Source: an uncultured Bacteroidales bacterium (GTDB lineage: Bacteria; Bacteroidota; Bacteroidia; Bacteroidales; Bacteroidaceae). Taken from it: a DNA stretch of 60,076 nt. Position numbers and translations under genes: made by a program. The notes under the pieces were generated by a model. That model searched no databases. It was not told the origin of the DNA and saw nothing but the letters and a program-made list of their open reading frames with translations. The stretch lies in assembly GCA_902801485.1 (NCBI GenBank), contig CADCIP010000022.1:1-60076 (forward strand), read 5' to 3'. Of the stretch, positions 5,403 through 13,989 are shown piece after piece; the stretch's first letter is position 1, and each line of letters starts with the position of its first letter.

Positions 5403-7166
5403 ATGAAGAAAATGAGAAAGTCGTCACAAAGAAGAAAAAACAAAGACATGTTTGAGGAAAACGCTGGTATATGCGTGGACAATGAATATGTTGAACCTAA
5501 GGAATGGACCATTATTTCCGCTCTCGACAGAGTATTAAAACTGGCGGAATACAGTGAATTGAACAGCGAGTTCTGGGAATTGGCAGAGAATCCCCTAGCC
5601 TATCTGAGGGAAAGATTAGACCTTACAAACATGCAAATAGTGATTATCGCTATCTTGGCAGAAACGGGTGAGCCCCTCTCTTGGCGAAAATTAGGTGAGT
5701 ATGTGAACTGCAGCCGTCTGGCCATGATGTGCTATTCTGATGAAATTGAGGGTCTGCTATCCAAACGTTGGATAACACCCAGAGGTTGTAGAGAAGTAGG
5801 GACCTACTACCAAGGATTTGCATTAGAATACGGTGTTGTGACTGCTCTTCGTCAGAATAAGGTATTTGTACCAGAAAAGATTGACGGATTAGACGAACAA
5901 CAATTCATGCGCAAATTGGAAAGCCATCTTGACAAGAACCTGGAGAAAAACAATGTTCAATTCGCGGACATCGAAGCTTGGATGATGCAGCTTGTTGAAG
6001 CAAATCCTGAACTTCCGCTATGCCACGAGATTATGAAATTTACTGATATACACGAAAAATCCCTTCTGCTGATGATTGCATTTGACTATGCCCAGTGGGC
6101 TGATTCGGAAGACGAGGGACTTACGTTGAGCAGCATAGACGAGGACTACCCTGAGGATTGGGAGTGCAACGGATTACGAAACGAACTGCTGAACGGTACT
6201 CATATATTAATGAAAGCGGGTCTGATAGAGCATAAATGTGAGGACGGTATAGCAAATGTTGAACGCTATGTGCTGACAGAAAAAACAAAGAGAGACTTAC
6301 TTGCTGCCTATGAACCCAGCAGAAGCAGATGCAAGACGATATTGAATAAAGACAAGAGTCTTAAGAGCTTTAACGAGATAAAAGAGAAAACTATGTTCTA
6401 TAATTCGTTTGAGGAGGACCAAATAGAACAACTGACCCATCTTCTTTCTCAAGAAAACCTGACAGACATACAACGACGACTTGAAGAAGAAGGTATGCGG
6501 AAGGGAGTTGCCTGTCTGTTTTACGGTGCACCTGGTACGGGAAAGACAGAAACAGTACTACAGATTGCACGTAGAACGGGACGCAATATTATGCAAATAG
6601 ACATAGCGGGACTTCGTAACAAGTTTGTCGGTGAGAGTGAGAAGAACATCAAGGCCATCTTTACGCGATACAAACAGATCTGCAAGAAATCCGATAGTCT
6701 GCCGATACTGTTCTTTAATGAGGCTGACGGTATTCTGAGCAAGCGTACTTCTCTTAACAGCACCAATCCGACGGTCGAAAAAATGGAAAATACAATGCAA
6801 GACATCATTCTTCAGGAAATTGAGAACCTGGAAGGAATACTCATTGCCACAACAAACCTGACGGGTAACCTGGACGCTGCCTTTGAACGTCGTTTCCTGT
6901 TTAAAATAGAATTCAAGAAACCTGAAGCCAAGGTTAAGGCTAAAATATGGAAATCCATGCTTCGTTCCATTAGCAATGAAGACGCAAGGCTTCTGGCCGA
7001 ACGCTACGATTTCTCCGGTGGTCAGATAGAGAATGTTGCAAGGAAACGCGCAGTTAACTATGTCCTTTACGGCAAGAATGCTACATTGGACGAAATAGAG
7101 CACTACTGTAAATCGGAACTGCTTGACAAGAATAACGGACGAGCTGTTGTAGGATTTAAAATGTAA
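5403..7166 (+). CDS. AAA+ family ATPase with a long N-terminal region
   Basis: The start at 5403 (587 aa) is chosen because the frame upstream of it lies in the promoter; an upstream TTG at 5334 is itself the -33 element. The C-terminal part is a classic AAA+ module: Walker A GAPGTGKT at about 375-382, Walker B ILFFNEAD at about 435, sensor 1 ATTNLTGN, arginine fingers in ERRF, and a sensor-2 helix SGGQIENVARK near 540. The 360-residue N-terminal region is helical, with winged-helix-like stretches (SWRKLGEYVNCSRLAMMCY), and may recognise a substrate or partner. The specific job is unknown. It shares its promoter with the SprT-GNAT-PARG operon, which suggests common control. Confidence 0.85.
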   Translation: MKKMRKSSQRRKNKDMFEENAGICVDNEYVEPKEWTIISALDRVLKLAEYSELNSEFWELAENPLAYLRERLDLTNMQIVIIAILAETGEPLSWRKLGEYVNCSRLAMMCYSDEIEGLLSKRWITPRGCREVGTYYQGFALEYGVVTALRQNKVFVPEKIDGLDEQQFMRKLESHLDKNLEKNNVQFADIEAWMMQLVEANPELPLCHEIMKFTDIHEKSLLLMIAFDYAQWADSEDEGLTLSSIDEDYPEDWECNGLRNELLNGTHILMKAGLIEHKCEDGIANVERYVLTEKTKRDLLAAYEPSRSRCKTILNKDKSLKSFNEIKEKTMFYNSFEEDQIEQLTHLLSQENLTDIQRRLEEEGMRKGVACLFYGAPGTGKTETVLQIARRTGRNIMQIDIAGLRNKFVGESEKNIKAIFTRYKQICKKSDSLPILFFNEADGILSKRTSLNSTNPTVEKMENTMQDIILQEIENLEGILIATTNLTGNLDAAFERRFLFKIEFKKPEAKVKAKIWKSMLRSISNEDARLLAERYDFSGGQIENVARKRAVNYVLYGKNATLDEIEHYCKSELLDKNNGRAVVGFKM

Positions 7167-7182
7167 ATAAGGGAAACTAACC

Positions 7183-7220
7183 AAAAAGGCAACCACTATT
7201 TCTTGGTGGTTGCCTTTTTT
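7183..7220. terminator. Bidirectional terminator between the AAA+ and M48 genes
   Basis: AAAAAGGCAACCAC pairs with GTGGTTGCCTTTTTT across a 9-base loop. A T run on the plus side and an A run on the other let it serve both convergent genes. The stop codon of the M48 gene lies within it. Confidence 0.85.
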
Positions 7221-8092
7221 GTTGTTGTCTTTTTGGTCGTTGTTGCCTTTTTCTGTGCAGGAGCTGCAGCAACAGGCTTGTAGTACTTGAGTGCCTCGGG
7301 CATAAGCTTCTGCAGAGCAGCCAGACGTTTTTCGTCGGATGGATGGTCGCTGAACAGTTCGCTTTGATTACTGCCGCCGCCAAGCTGTGACATACGCTGC
7401 CAGAAAGGTATAGCCAACTGGGGATCGTAACCTGCCATAGCTGCAAAGATAAGACCCAAGTGGTCTGCCTCTGTCTCGTTGTCGCGCGAATACTTCAGGT
7501 TGGCAAACTTGAATCCCATCTGTCCTGCCAAGTCGATTAACGATGCTGTATTGCCCAAGCCTTTCTTCTGTGCCAACTGCGAAAGTACGCTGCCTCCGAT
7601 TTGTGCTGCATACTGCTGGCGCATCTGCTTGGAAAGCTGTTCGGCTGAATGTTTGGCTACGGCATGTGCTATCTCGTGTCCGAGCACAATGGCGAGGCCT
7701 GTTTCGTCCTGTGTAACGGGAAGGATACCTTCATATACAACAATCTTGCCGCCTGGCATACAGAAAGCATTTACCTGACTGTTGGCAACGAGATTGAACT
7801 CCCACTGGAAGTTCTGCAGTTCGTTGGAAAAACCATTATCCCTGAGGTATGTCTCTACGGCAGTGGCAAGACGCTGACCTACGCGCTTCACCATAGCGGT
7901 GTTATTCTGATTGGCAGATAACTGAGCCCCCTTCATATAATCCTGATATTGTTGGGAACTGAGGCTGAGAATCTGAGCATCATCGACAAGTAAATGGGTT
8001 TTTCTGCCTGTAATAGGCACTGTGTTGGTTGTACCACATGCTACAGTGAGCAGTGTTAAAGCTGAAATAAAAAGATTTCTGAAGGTTTTCAT
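7196..8092 (-). CDS. M48-family metalloprotease, lipoprotein
   Basis: The start is placed at MKTFRNLFISALTLLTVAC (8092), a lipoprotein signal with a lipobox ending in Cys19. The upstream frame is open back to 8299 but is made of a 93-bp non-coding tandem repeat. The 298-residue protein has HEIAHAVAKHS, the HExxH zinc site, and a downstream Glu ligand candidate in NETEADHLG, as in M48 proteases related to BepA/LoiP and Oma1. VNAFCMPGGKIVVYEGIL is a conserved family stretch. The C-terminal tail is Thr/Lys-rich (TTKK repeats). It is expected to be attached to a membrane and to act in envelope protein quality control. Confidence 0.9.
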   Translation of the reverse strand: MKTFRNLFISALTLLTVACGTTNTVPITGRKTHLLVDDAQILSLSSQQYQDYMKGAQLSANQNNTAMVKRVGQRLATAVETYLRDNGFSNELQNFQWEFNLVANSQVNAFCMPGGKIVVYEGILPVTQDETGLAIVLGHEIAHAVAKHSAEQLSKQMRQQYAAQIGGSVLSQLAQKKGLGNTASLIDLAGQMGFKFANLKYSRDNETEADHLGLIFAAMAGYDPQLAIPFWQRMSQLGGGSNQSELFSDHPSDEKRLAALQKLMPEALKYYKPVAAAPAQKKATTTKKTTTKKATTKK

Positions 8093-8114
8093 CTGAATAG
8101 ATTTTACGATAAAT

Positions 8115-8347
8115 CTCTTGTCTTTCCTACCATCTTGAAAGCAAGCTTTCGATGGTAGTTTTTGTCGGATTAGATATCCTGGCGCCTGCCGCGGGCAGGC
8201 TTTCAAGTCTTTGTCTTTCATACCATCTTGAAAGCAAGCTTTCGATGGTAATTCTTGTCGGATTAGATATCCTGGCGCCTGCCGCGGGCAGGCTTTCAAG
8301 TCTTTGTCTTTCCTACCATCCTGAAAGCAAGCTTTCGATGGTATTCA
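8115..8347. repeat. 93-bp tandem repeat, 2.5 copies, between the M48 gene and tRNA-Thr
   Basis: Copies can be phased on TACCATC at 8128, 8221 and 8314, an exact 93-base period. Each unit holds a hairpin with ACCATC/GATGGT and GAAAGC/GCTTTC stems, and each of the two full units holds a second GC-rich hairpin, GCCTGCC-GCG-GGCAGGC. CTTTCAAG at the end of one unit can also pair with CTTGAAAG in the next. The second unit contains TCTTGTCGGATT, which also occurs at the 3' end of the adjacent tRNA gene (the first unit differs at its first base). Confidence 0.9.
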
Positions 8348-8360
8348 AGACAAATCCTTG

Positions 8361-8434
8361 AGCCTCTTGTCGGATTCGAACCAACGACCCCGAGATTACA
8401 AATCACGTGCTCTGGCCAACTGAGCTAAAGAGGC
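8361..8434 (-). tRNA. tRNA-Thr (anticodon UGU)
   Basis: On the minus strand the acceptor GCCTCTT pairs with AAGAGGC. The D arm is GCTC/GAGC, the anticodon loop is TTTGTAA with TGT, and the T loop is TTCGAAT. The anticodon stem has one T-T mismatch. CCA is not encoded. Its promoter is at 8505-8535. Confidence 0.95.
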
Positions 8435-8504
8435 GGGTGGGAAAGCTATCTGCATCGCGCCGCTGAAGGGAGCATGCCGTACAGGACTTTCCCGTTTTGC
8501 GGTG

Positions 8505-8535
8505 CAAAGGTAGATATATTTGACGGAAAACACAA
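8505..8535 (-). promoter_or_regulatory. Promoter of tRNA-Thr
   Basis: Minus strand TTG (8533-8535), 20 bases, TACCTTTG (8505-8512). It is a perfect match to the Bacteroidetes consensus. Confidence 0.8.
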
Positions 8536-8666
8536 ATTTTGGCACTCTTTTTTTTTCTTACAAAAATTTCTCGCGTACACACGTACATAACTGAAATTTA
8601 AATTGTATCTTTGCACGATATTTCGCGAAAAAGAAAGATTGAACAATATTATATATAACATAAAAG

Positions 8667-9242
8667 ATGAGTGATAATACACCACAACAACTGACAATTG
8701 CACAGTATGCGCAGCGTAAAGCCATTAATATAGGTTTCTGGTGCTGCATCAGCTTTCTGTGCAGTGTGCGTGGCATAACATCGCCAGGAATAGCTATAAT
8801 AGGACGTTTTGCAGCTCTGCTGGCTGCATACAAAATTTTCAAGAGTCTTATTCTATACAGGTTAAACATACAGGACATTAAGTTCGGCAAGTGTCTGCAG
8901 ACGGCATTTCTGATATGCATCTTTGCAGGCTTGCTGACCAATGTGATACAATACCTGTACTTTCAGTTCTTCGACAACGGTTTTTTCCTGTCTTCCCTTG
9001 GTGCCCTGATGGAGACCCCTGAATACCAGCAGATGATTAAGTCGGTCTTTGCGGGTGTTCCCCAGAGTGAACTGAATGCCGCTTTTCAGCAACTGAACGT
9101 ACCCACACTGATGGCGCAGATTATATTCATGAATCTGATATTGTCTGTGCCGGTATCGTTTATAACAGCTGCCTTAGCTGCATACCCCAAGATAAGAAGA
9201 TCAAGCATCAACCAGTCTGAACAAAATATAGAAAACAAATAA
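8667..9242 (+). CDS. DUF4199 family integral membrane protein
   Basis: The 191-residue protein has about four hydrophobic segments (residues 22-38, 48-62, 78-95 and 150-172). The soluble loop between the last two contains the family-typical run of small helices (EYQQMIKSVFAGVPQSELNA). The arrangement and its position directly before a polyprenol-type glycosyltransferase gene are typical of DUF4199 proteins of Bacteroidetes. The function is unknown. A -7 element TATCTTTG lies at 8606-8613, about 55 bases upstream, without a clear -33. The gap to the next gene is 5 bases, so it heads a four-gene operon. Confidence 0.85.
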   Translation: MSDNTPQQLTIAQYAQRKAINIGFWCCISFLCSVRGITSPGIAIIGRFAALLAAYKIFKSLILYRLNIQDIKFGKCLQTAFLICIFAGLLTNVIQYLYFQFFDNGFFLSSLGALMETPEYQQMIKSVFAGVPQSELNAAFQQLNVPTLMAQIIFMNLILSVPVSFITAALAAYPKIRRSSINQSEQNIENK

Positions 9243-9247
9243 GAAAA

Positions 9248-10210
9248 ATGGATATATCTGTCGTAATACCTCTGTTTAACGAGGAGGAATCACTGCCCGA
9301 ACTCTTTAGCTGGATAAAGAGGGTAATGGAAGAAAACCATTTCAGCTACGAGGTTTTCTTTGTGAACGATGGCAGCACGGACAACTCCTGGCAAGTAATA
9401 GAACAGTTGCGCCAGGAGAACCCTGATGTGGTACACGGCATCAAGTTCCGTCGCAACTATGGCAAGAGCCCTGCCCTATACTGCGGATTTGACCGTGTTC
9501 AGGGGGATGTGGTTATTACCATGGATGCCGACCTGCAGGACTCACCGGACGAGATTCCAGAACTCTATCGCATGATAAAAGAGGACGGATACGACCTGGT
9601 GAGCGGCTACAAGATGAACCGCAGCAAGGGTGATCCTCTGTCCAAGACTATCCCCACCAAGCTTTTCAATGCTACAGCACGCAAGGTAAGCGGCATTCAT
9701 AACCTGCACGACTTCAACTGCGGCCTGAAAGCCTATCGCAAGGAAGTGGTAAAGAACATCGAGGTGTATGGCGAGATGCACCGCTATATCCCCTATCTGG
9801 CCAAGAATGCCGGTTTCTGCAAGATTGGCGAGAAACGTGTTCACCATCAGAAGAGAAAGTTCGGAAAGTCTAAGTTCATGGGCTGGAACCGCTTTGTGAA
9901 CGGCTATCTGGATTTGCTGAGCCTGTGGTTCCTGGACAGCTTCGGGTTGAAACCCATGCATGTTTTCGGCTTCGTTGGTACGCTTATGTTCATGATTGGT
10001 TTTCTGGCTGTAATAGCTGTGGGAGCCACCAAGCTTTACTACATGAGTAACGGCATAGCCCACCCACTGGTAACGGACAGTCCATACTTCTACATTGCCC
10101 TTACCACCATGATTCTGGGAACACAACTCTTTGTGGCCGGATTCCTGGGCGAGCTTATCAGCAGAAATGCTCCTGAACGTAACAACTATCATATCGAAAA
10201 GGAGATTTAA
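9248..10210 (+). CDS. Family 2 glycosyltransferase, GtrB/polyprenol-phosphate type
   Basis: The 320-residue protein opens with SVVIPLFNEEESLPELF, then FFVNDGSTDNSW and a DADLQDSPDE metal-binding motif, all standard for GT2 enzymes that move a sugar to a lipid phosphate. Two membrane helices at about 235-260 and 270-300 anchor it, as in GtrB/DPM1-like enzymes. The sugar and the final polymer are not deducible. The stop codon overlaps the start of the next gene (TAATGA), which fits translational coupling in the DUF4199-GT2-DUF6452-DUF6048 operon. Confidence 0.9.
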   Translation: MDISVVIPLFNEEESLPELFSWIKRVMEENHFSYEVFFVNDGSTDNSWQVIEQLRQENPDVVHGIKFRRNYGKSPALYCGFDRVQGDVVITMDADLQDSPDEIPELYRMIKEDGYDLVSGYKMNRSKGDPLSKTIPTKLFNATARKVSGIHNLHDFNCGLKAYRKEVVKNIEVYGEMHRYIPYLAKNAGFCKIGEKRVHHQKRKFGKSKFMGWNRFVNGYLDLLSLWFLDSFGLKPMHVFGFVGTLMFMIGFLAVIAVGATKLYYMSNGIAHPLVTDSPYFYIALTTMILGTQLFVAGFLGELISRNAPERNNYHIEKEI

Positions 10211-10692
10211 TGAAACAAGGGAAAGGGTTAATTATAGCATTCTTCGTCACACTGGCTGCCTTATTCGGTTGTGACACCATAGACTGTACACTGGACAATA
10301 CCGTGGTGATGAGATGCAGCTTCTTCAAGGACGGGAATGCGGTTCAGCTGCATGACCTACTTACCATCACGGCGAACGATACTAACATCGTGCTGCTGAA
10401 CAGCCAACGTGATGCCAGCTACATAAAACTATCCCTCAGCTATTTCAACACCGAAGATACGCTGGTCTTCCACGTAACAGGTGACAGATACGAGCTGACA
10501 GATACCCTGTGGATAAAGAAAACATCATACAACCACTTTGAGAGTCCTGACTGCCCCGTGAACATGTTTCACCATATTACTGAAGTACGCAGTACTCACA
10601 TGTATATAGATTCAGTAACCATAACCCAACCGGACGTCAACTTCGCAGAACATGAAAATCTTCAGATTCATTTCTATTCTTCTGCTGATTAG
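10210..10692 (+). CDS. DUF6452-like lipoprotein
   Basis: The 160-residue protein begins with a lipoprotein signal ending LAALFGCDTIDC, so the mature form should start at Cys21. The body reads as a small beta-sandwich and has the paired-cysteine pattern DCTLDNTVVMRCSFF, which I associate with DUF6452. The function is unknown; an envelope role is likely. It overlaps the glycosyltransferase at its start and the next gene by 41 bases at its end, so the three are translated in close coupling. Confidence 0.7.
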   Translation: MKQGKGLIIAFFVTLAALFGCDTIDCTLDNTVVMRCSFFKDGNAVQLHDLLTITANDTNIVLLNSQRDASYIKLSLSYFNTEDTLVFHVTGDRYELTDTLWIKKTSYNHFESPDCPVNMFHHITEVRSTHMYIDSVTITQPDVNFAEHENLQIHFYSSAD

Positions 10693-11452
10693 TCTTTTCT
10701 CTCCTGCATTATGGGGCCAGAGCAAGAAAGACAAACAGCCCAGGGAGAAAGCTCCCCTGCTGAGTGGTGTGGGTGTGGGTATTGACCTCTGCGGACTGGC
10801 CATGAAGGGTGTAGGTGCCCGATTTGCCAACATGGAAATATGCGGACGTGTGGGACTGAAGGAGAAGTTCTTTCCTATATTTGAAATAGGTATAGGCGAT
10901 TGCACGCGTAACGGAGGAGAAACGACAAACGTATTCAGCACACGTGCCCCCTACTGGCGCATAGGTATGGACTATAATGTGAACAAGAAGGTGAACGGAA
11001 ACAGATTCCTGGTGGGTGTACGCTATGGATTTACCAACTACAAGTACGACTTCTCGGCTCCTGATTTTGAAGACCCTGTTTACGGGGTAGTCTCACCCTT
11101 GCGCCTGGAAGGACTGAAAGGAAACAACCAGTGGCTGGAATTCTGTCTGGGCTTTGAAACACGCCTGTGGAGCATCATGCGTCTGGGATATAATATCCGC
11201 TACAAGATGCGCACCCTGCAAAGTGTATCTGAACTGGGTGAACCGTATTTTGTGCCTGGCTTCGGCAAGAATGACAACAGCTGCTTTGGCGGAAGTGTCT
11301 ATCTGACATTCGATATTGGCAAAACTGCTAACCTGAAAGGACAGAAGTCTTTGTTTGGCAAACGGAAGAAAAAAGAGGAGACAAAGAATAAAGAACAGAA
11401 TGCACCACCCGAGGATATCGCACCAAGAGCTGCGAAGAGAAGAGGAGGGTAG
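10652..11452 (+). CDS. DUF6048-like outer-membrane beta-barrel protein
   Basis: The 266-residue protein has a signal peptide (MKIFRFISILLLISLFSPA, cut before QSKK). Alternating aromatic/glycine strands (WRIGMDYNVNKKV, FLVGVRYGFTNYKYDF, LEFCLGFETRLW) suit a small beta-barrel. The tail from about residue 225 is strongly basic and Lys/Glu-rich. DUF6048 genes commonly follow DUF6452 genes, as here. It starts inside the preceding gene. The function is unknown. Confidence 0.7.
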   Translation: MKIFRFISILLLISLFSPALWGQSKKDKQPREKAPLLSGVGVGIDLCGLAMKGVGARFANMEICGRVGLKEKFFPIFEIGIGDCTRNGGETTNVFSTRAPYWRIGMDYNVNKKVNGNRFLVGVRYGFTNYKYDFSAPDFEDPVYGVVSPLRLEGLKGNNQWLEFCLGFETRLWSIMRLGYNIRYKMRTLQSVSELGEPYFVPGFGKNDNSCFGGSVYLTFDIGKTANLKGQKSLFGKRKKKEETKNKEQNAPPEDIAPRAAKRRGG

Positions 11453-11655
11453 TTTACAGTTTATAGTTTACAGTTTACAGTTGAGAGTTGAGAGTGTAGA
11501 GTTTAGAGTCAGTTTATAAAGTTTAGAGTTTACAGTTTACCGTTCCGCTAACCGCTAACCAATAACCGCTAACCGCTAACCACTAACCGCTAACCGCTAA
11601 CCAATAACCGCTAACCAATAACCGCTAACCAATAACCGCTAACCGCTAACCGAAA
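11453..11655. repeat. Heptamer array before mntP
   Basis: TTTACAG-type heptamers and a degenerate GAGTTTAGAG block are followed by a run of GCTAACC/AATAACC heptamers, in the same order and strand as the array at 5060-5316. Bases 11510-11560 are identical to 5168-5218. The array reaches to within 10 bases of the mntP start and leaves no room for an ordinary promoter outside it. Confidence 0.9.
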
Positions 11656-11665
11656 AAAGAGAGAT

Positions 11666-12232
11666 ATGCTAACAATACTGGAGATAATGCTTTTGGGAGT
11701 AGCTTTGGCTATGGATTGCTTTTCGATAAGCATAGCTGAAGGCATGGCGGCAAAACGTGTCGTGCTGCCCTCTATGACTGCATTGGCTCTCTCCTTCGGC
11801 ATTTTCCAATTCGGTATGACTCTGATCGGCTATATGGGAGCTTCTGTATTCAGCCAACACTTTCAGCATTTAGACTATCTGGCAGTTATCCTGCTCTTCT
11901 TTCTGGGTATAAAGATGATCTGGGACGGCTGCAAGAAAGAAGAAGAAGAAACGGTAAACACGCTTAAACCGTTGAATATTATAACATTATCTGTAGCAAC
12001 CAGCATTGATGCATTTACAGTGGGCATTTCTTTTGCATGCCTGCAAAATACCAGTACATCCCTGGTCCTACAGGCCTCCACCATCATAGGCGTGTGCTCT
12101 ACCCTACTGAGTATTGCCGGTCTGTGGTTAGGTATCAAAGCCAGCCAGCATATAAACTTCAGAAGTGAAATCCTGGGTGGCATCATATTAATTTGCATAG
12201 GAATAAAAATATTAGCTGAACACCTTATATGA
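11666..12232 (+). CDS. mntP: Manganese efflux pump MntP
   Basis: The 188-residue protein has six hydrophobic segments in two homologous halves. The conserved Asp-containing helices are visible as VALAMDCFSISIAEG near residue 15 and SIDAFTVGISFA near residue 113, the signature of MntP (YebN). It should export Mn2+ across the inner membrane. The MntP-regulating yybP-ykoY riboswitch seen in other phyla is not apparent; only heptamer repeats lie upstream. The stop overlaps the ATG of apbE (ATGA), so the two are cotranscribed. Confidence 0.92.
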   Translation: MLTILEIMLLGVALAMDCFSISIAEGMAAKRVVLPSMTALALSFGIFQFGMTLIGYMGASVFSQHFQHLDYLAVILLFFLGIKMIWDGCKKEEEETVNTLKPLNIITLSVATSIDAFTVGISFACLQNTSTSLVLQASTIIGVCSTLLSIAGLWLGIKASQHINFRSEILGGIILICIGIKILAEHLI

Positions 12233-13290
12233 AAATTGAAAACGTATCCGACAAGCAGGCAGAAAACCGCTTCCGCCCTTATCACATTGCCTTTCTGGCA
12301 CTTTTAATTGTGGGCACTATTATCATTGCCCGACGAGGACATGGCACAGAGGAAAAGATTCCGTTCCAGACCGAGGAAGGTGCGGTCTTCGGTACTACGT
12401 ATCATATTAAATACCAATACGAAGGAAACCTTCATGACAGTATCATATCCAGACTGAACGCTATAGACCACTCGCTATCGATGTTCAACCCCATGAGTAC
12501 TGTCTCGTGCATCAACAGAGGAGAGAGCATGAAAGCCGACTCGCTCATCACCTGTGTATGGAACATGTCTCAGTCCATCAGCAAAGAAACAAACGGTGCC
12601 TTCGACCCAACAGTTGCTCCGCTTGTAAACGTATGGGGCTTTGGATTCAAGAAAAAACAGTTCCCCGAAAAAGCCATCATAGACAGCTTACGCGGACTTG
12701 TAGGCTGGCAACGTATATCCATACAGAATGGTCAGTTCCACAAGGAAGACCCCAGGATGATTATTGACTTCAGTGCCGTTGCCAAAGGATTCGGCGTGGA
12801 TCATGTAGCCAATCTTTTCCGCAATATGGGTATCCGGAATTTCATGGTGGAGATAGGAGGCGAAATAGTGGCAGAAGGATCGAACCCGAAGGGTGAGGCA
12901 TGGCGCATAGGCATCAACAAGCCCGATGACGACAGCACAGGAACAAATAATGAGCTTCAAGAGATAATAGAGGTACACAACGGTGCCCTTGCCACAAGCG
13001 GAAACTACAGGAACTTCTATATGGAGGGCGGACGCAAGATTGCCCATACCATAGACCCGAAAACCGGTTATCCTGCCCAGCAGAGTATTCTCAGCAGTAC
13101 AGTAAAGGCTCCTTCATGTGCTATGGCCGATGGCTATGCCACAGCTTTCATGGTTATGGGAATGGAACGGGCCCAGGAATTCCTAAGAGATCATCCCCAA
13201 CTGCAGGCTTACTTTATCTACGCTGACGAGAAAGGTCAATATCAGACGTGGCATACGCCCTTCTTCTACGAAACAGAATACAACAAATGA
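12229..13290 (+). CDS. apbE: FAD:protein FMN transferase (ApbE)
   Basis: The 353-residue protein has one N-terminal membrane anchor (about residues 22-36). The family motifs follow: FGTTYHIKY, DFSAVAKGFGVD, VEIGGEIVAEG and LATSGNYRNFY with AHTIDPKTG. ApbE uses FAD to attach FMN through a phosphoester to Thr/Ser in the NqrB and NqrC subunits, so its natural targets are probably encoded at 29015-35022. The anchor would place the catalytic part outside the inner membrane, where the flavinylated domains lie. It is coupled to mntP and, by ATGA overlap, to the Crp-like gene. Confidence 0.92.
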   Translation: MKIENVSDKQAENRFRPYHIAFLALLIVGTIIIARRGHGTEEKIPFQTEEGAVFGTTYHIKYQYEGNLHDSIISRLNAIDHSLSMFNPMSTVSCINRGESMKADSLITCVWNMSQSISKETNGAFDPTVAPLVNVWGFGFKKKQFPEKAIIDSLRGLVGWQRISIQNGQFHKEDPRMIIDFSAVAKGFGVDHVANLFRNMGIRNFMVEIGGEIVAEGSNPKGEAWRIGINKPDDDSTGTNNELQEIIEVHNGALATSGNYRNFYMEGGRKIAHTIDPKTGYPAQQSILSSTVKAPSCAMADGYATAFMVMGMERAQEFLRDHPQLQAYFIYADEKGQYQTWHTPFFYETEYNK

Positions 13291-13967
13291 TTTCGATAAC
13301 AGAGAAATACGAACTGCTGACGAAACTCCCTCTGCTTCAGGGATTGAGCGGAAAAGAGCTGGCTCACATAGAAAGTATGATCGGGCTGGAGGTAAATGAA
13401 GTACCTACCATGAACAGGCCTATCATACTGCAGAACGATCCATGCTCACATCTCGTATTCCTGACCACAGGAAAGGTAAAACGCCTGTATGAGTCTTCTG
13501 ACGGTCTTTTCGTAACAAGATCTGTTATTCAGGCTCCTGCCCTACTGGAGCCTTACAATCTGTTTGGTCTTGACTGCAGGTTCCGCTGTTCGTACAAACC
13601 ACTGCAGCAAACATCCTTCATCACCGTTAACAAGAAAGATGTGATGCAACACCTTATGAAACTGGAGATTTTCAGGATTAACTATTTTAACCTGCTATCG
13701 GCCATCATACACAGAAAAGAGGAACTGCTGCAACCATTAGGGAACCCTACCATAAAAAACAAGATTATACAGTTTATGCAAAGATTGTTTGCAGACTGCA
13801 AAGGACCTGCAGAGATTGTCATCAAAATGACCGACCTGGCAAATTACATAGGTGAAACACGACTGAACACCTCGCGGGTTCTTAATCAGATGGAAGACGA
13901 AAACATCATAGAACTAAACCGTTCCCTTATAGTAATACCAGAATTACAGAAACTTAAACAAGAATAA
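13287..13967 (+). CDS. Crp/Fnr-family transcriptional regulator
   Basis: The start at 13287 (226 aa) overlaps the apbE stop as ATGA; a longer frame from 13248 would lie inside apbE. The N-terminal 120 residues form a cyclic-nucleotide-binding-type beta-roll (ILQNDPCSHLVFLTTGKVK). The C-terminal part is a winged helix with MTDLANYIGETRLNTSRVL as the recognition region. The usual cAMP-binding Arg/Glu pattern is not obvious, so the signal is unknown; redox or metal sensing would fit its neighbours mntP and apbE. Confidence 0.88.
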   Translation: MISITEKYELLTKLPLLQGLSGKELAHIESMIGLEVNEVPTMNRPIILQNDPCSHLVFLTTGKVKRLYESSDGLFVTRSVIQAPALLEPYNLFGLDCRFRCSYKPLQQTSFITVNKKDVMQHLMKLEIFRINYFNLLSAIIHRKEELLQPLGNPTIKNKIIQFMQRLFADCKGPAEIVIKMTDLANYIGETRLNTSRVLNQMEDENIIELNRSLIVIPELQKLKQE

Positions 13968-13989
13968 AAAAACATATAGACAGCAATCC

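Noticed and set aside
8093-8299. N-terminal extension of the M48 protease through the 93-bp repeat
   Set aside because: The lipoprotein signal begins at 8092. The extension repeats the same 31 codons and places the signal peptide inside the protein.
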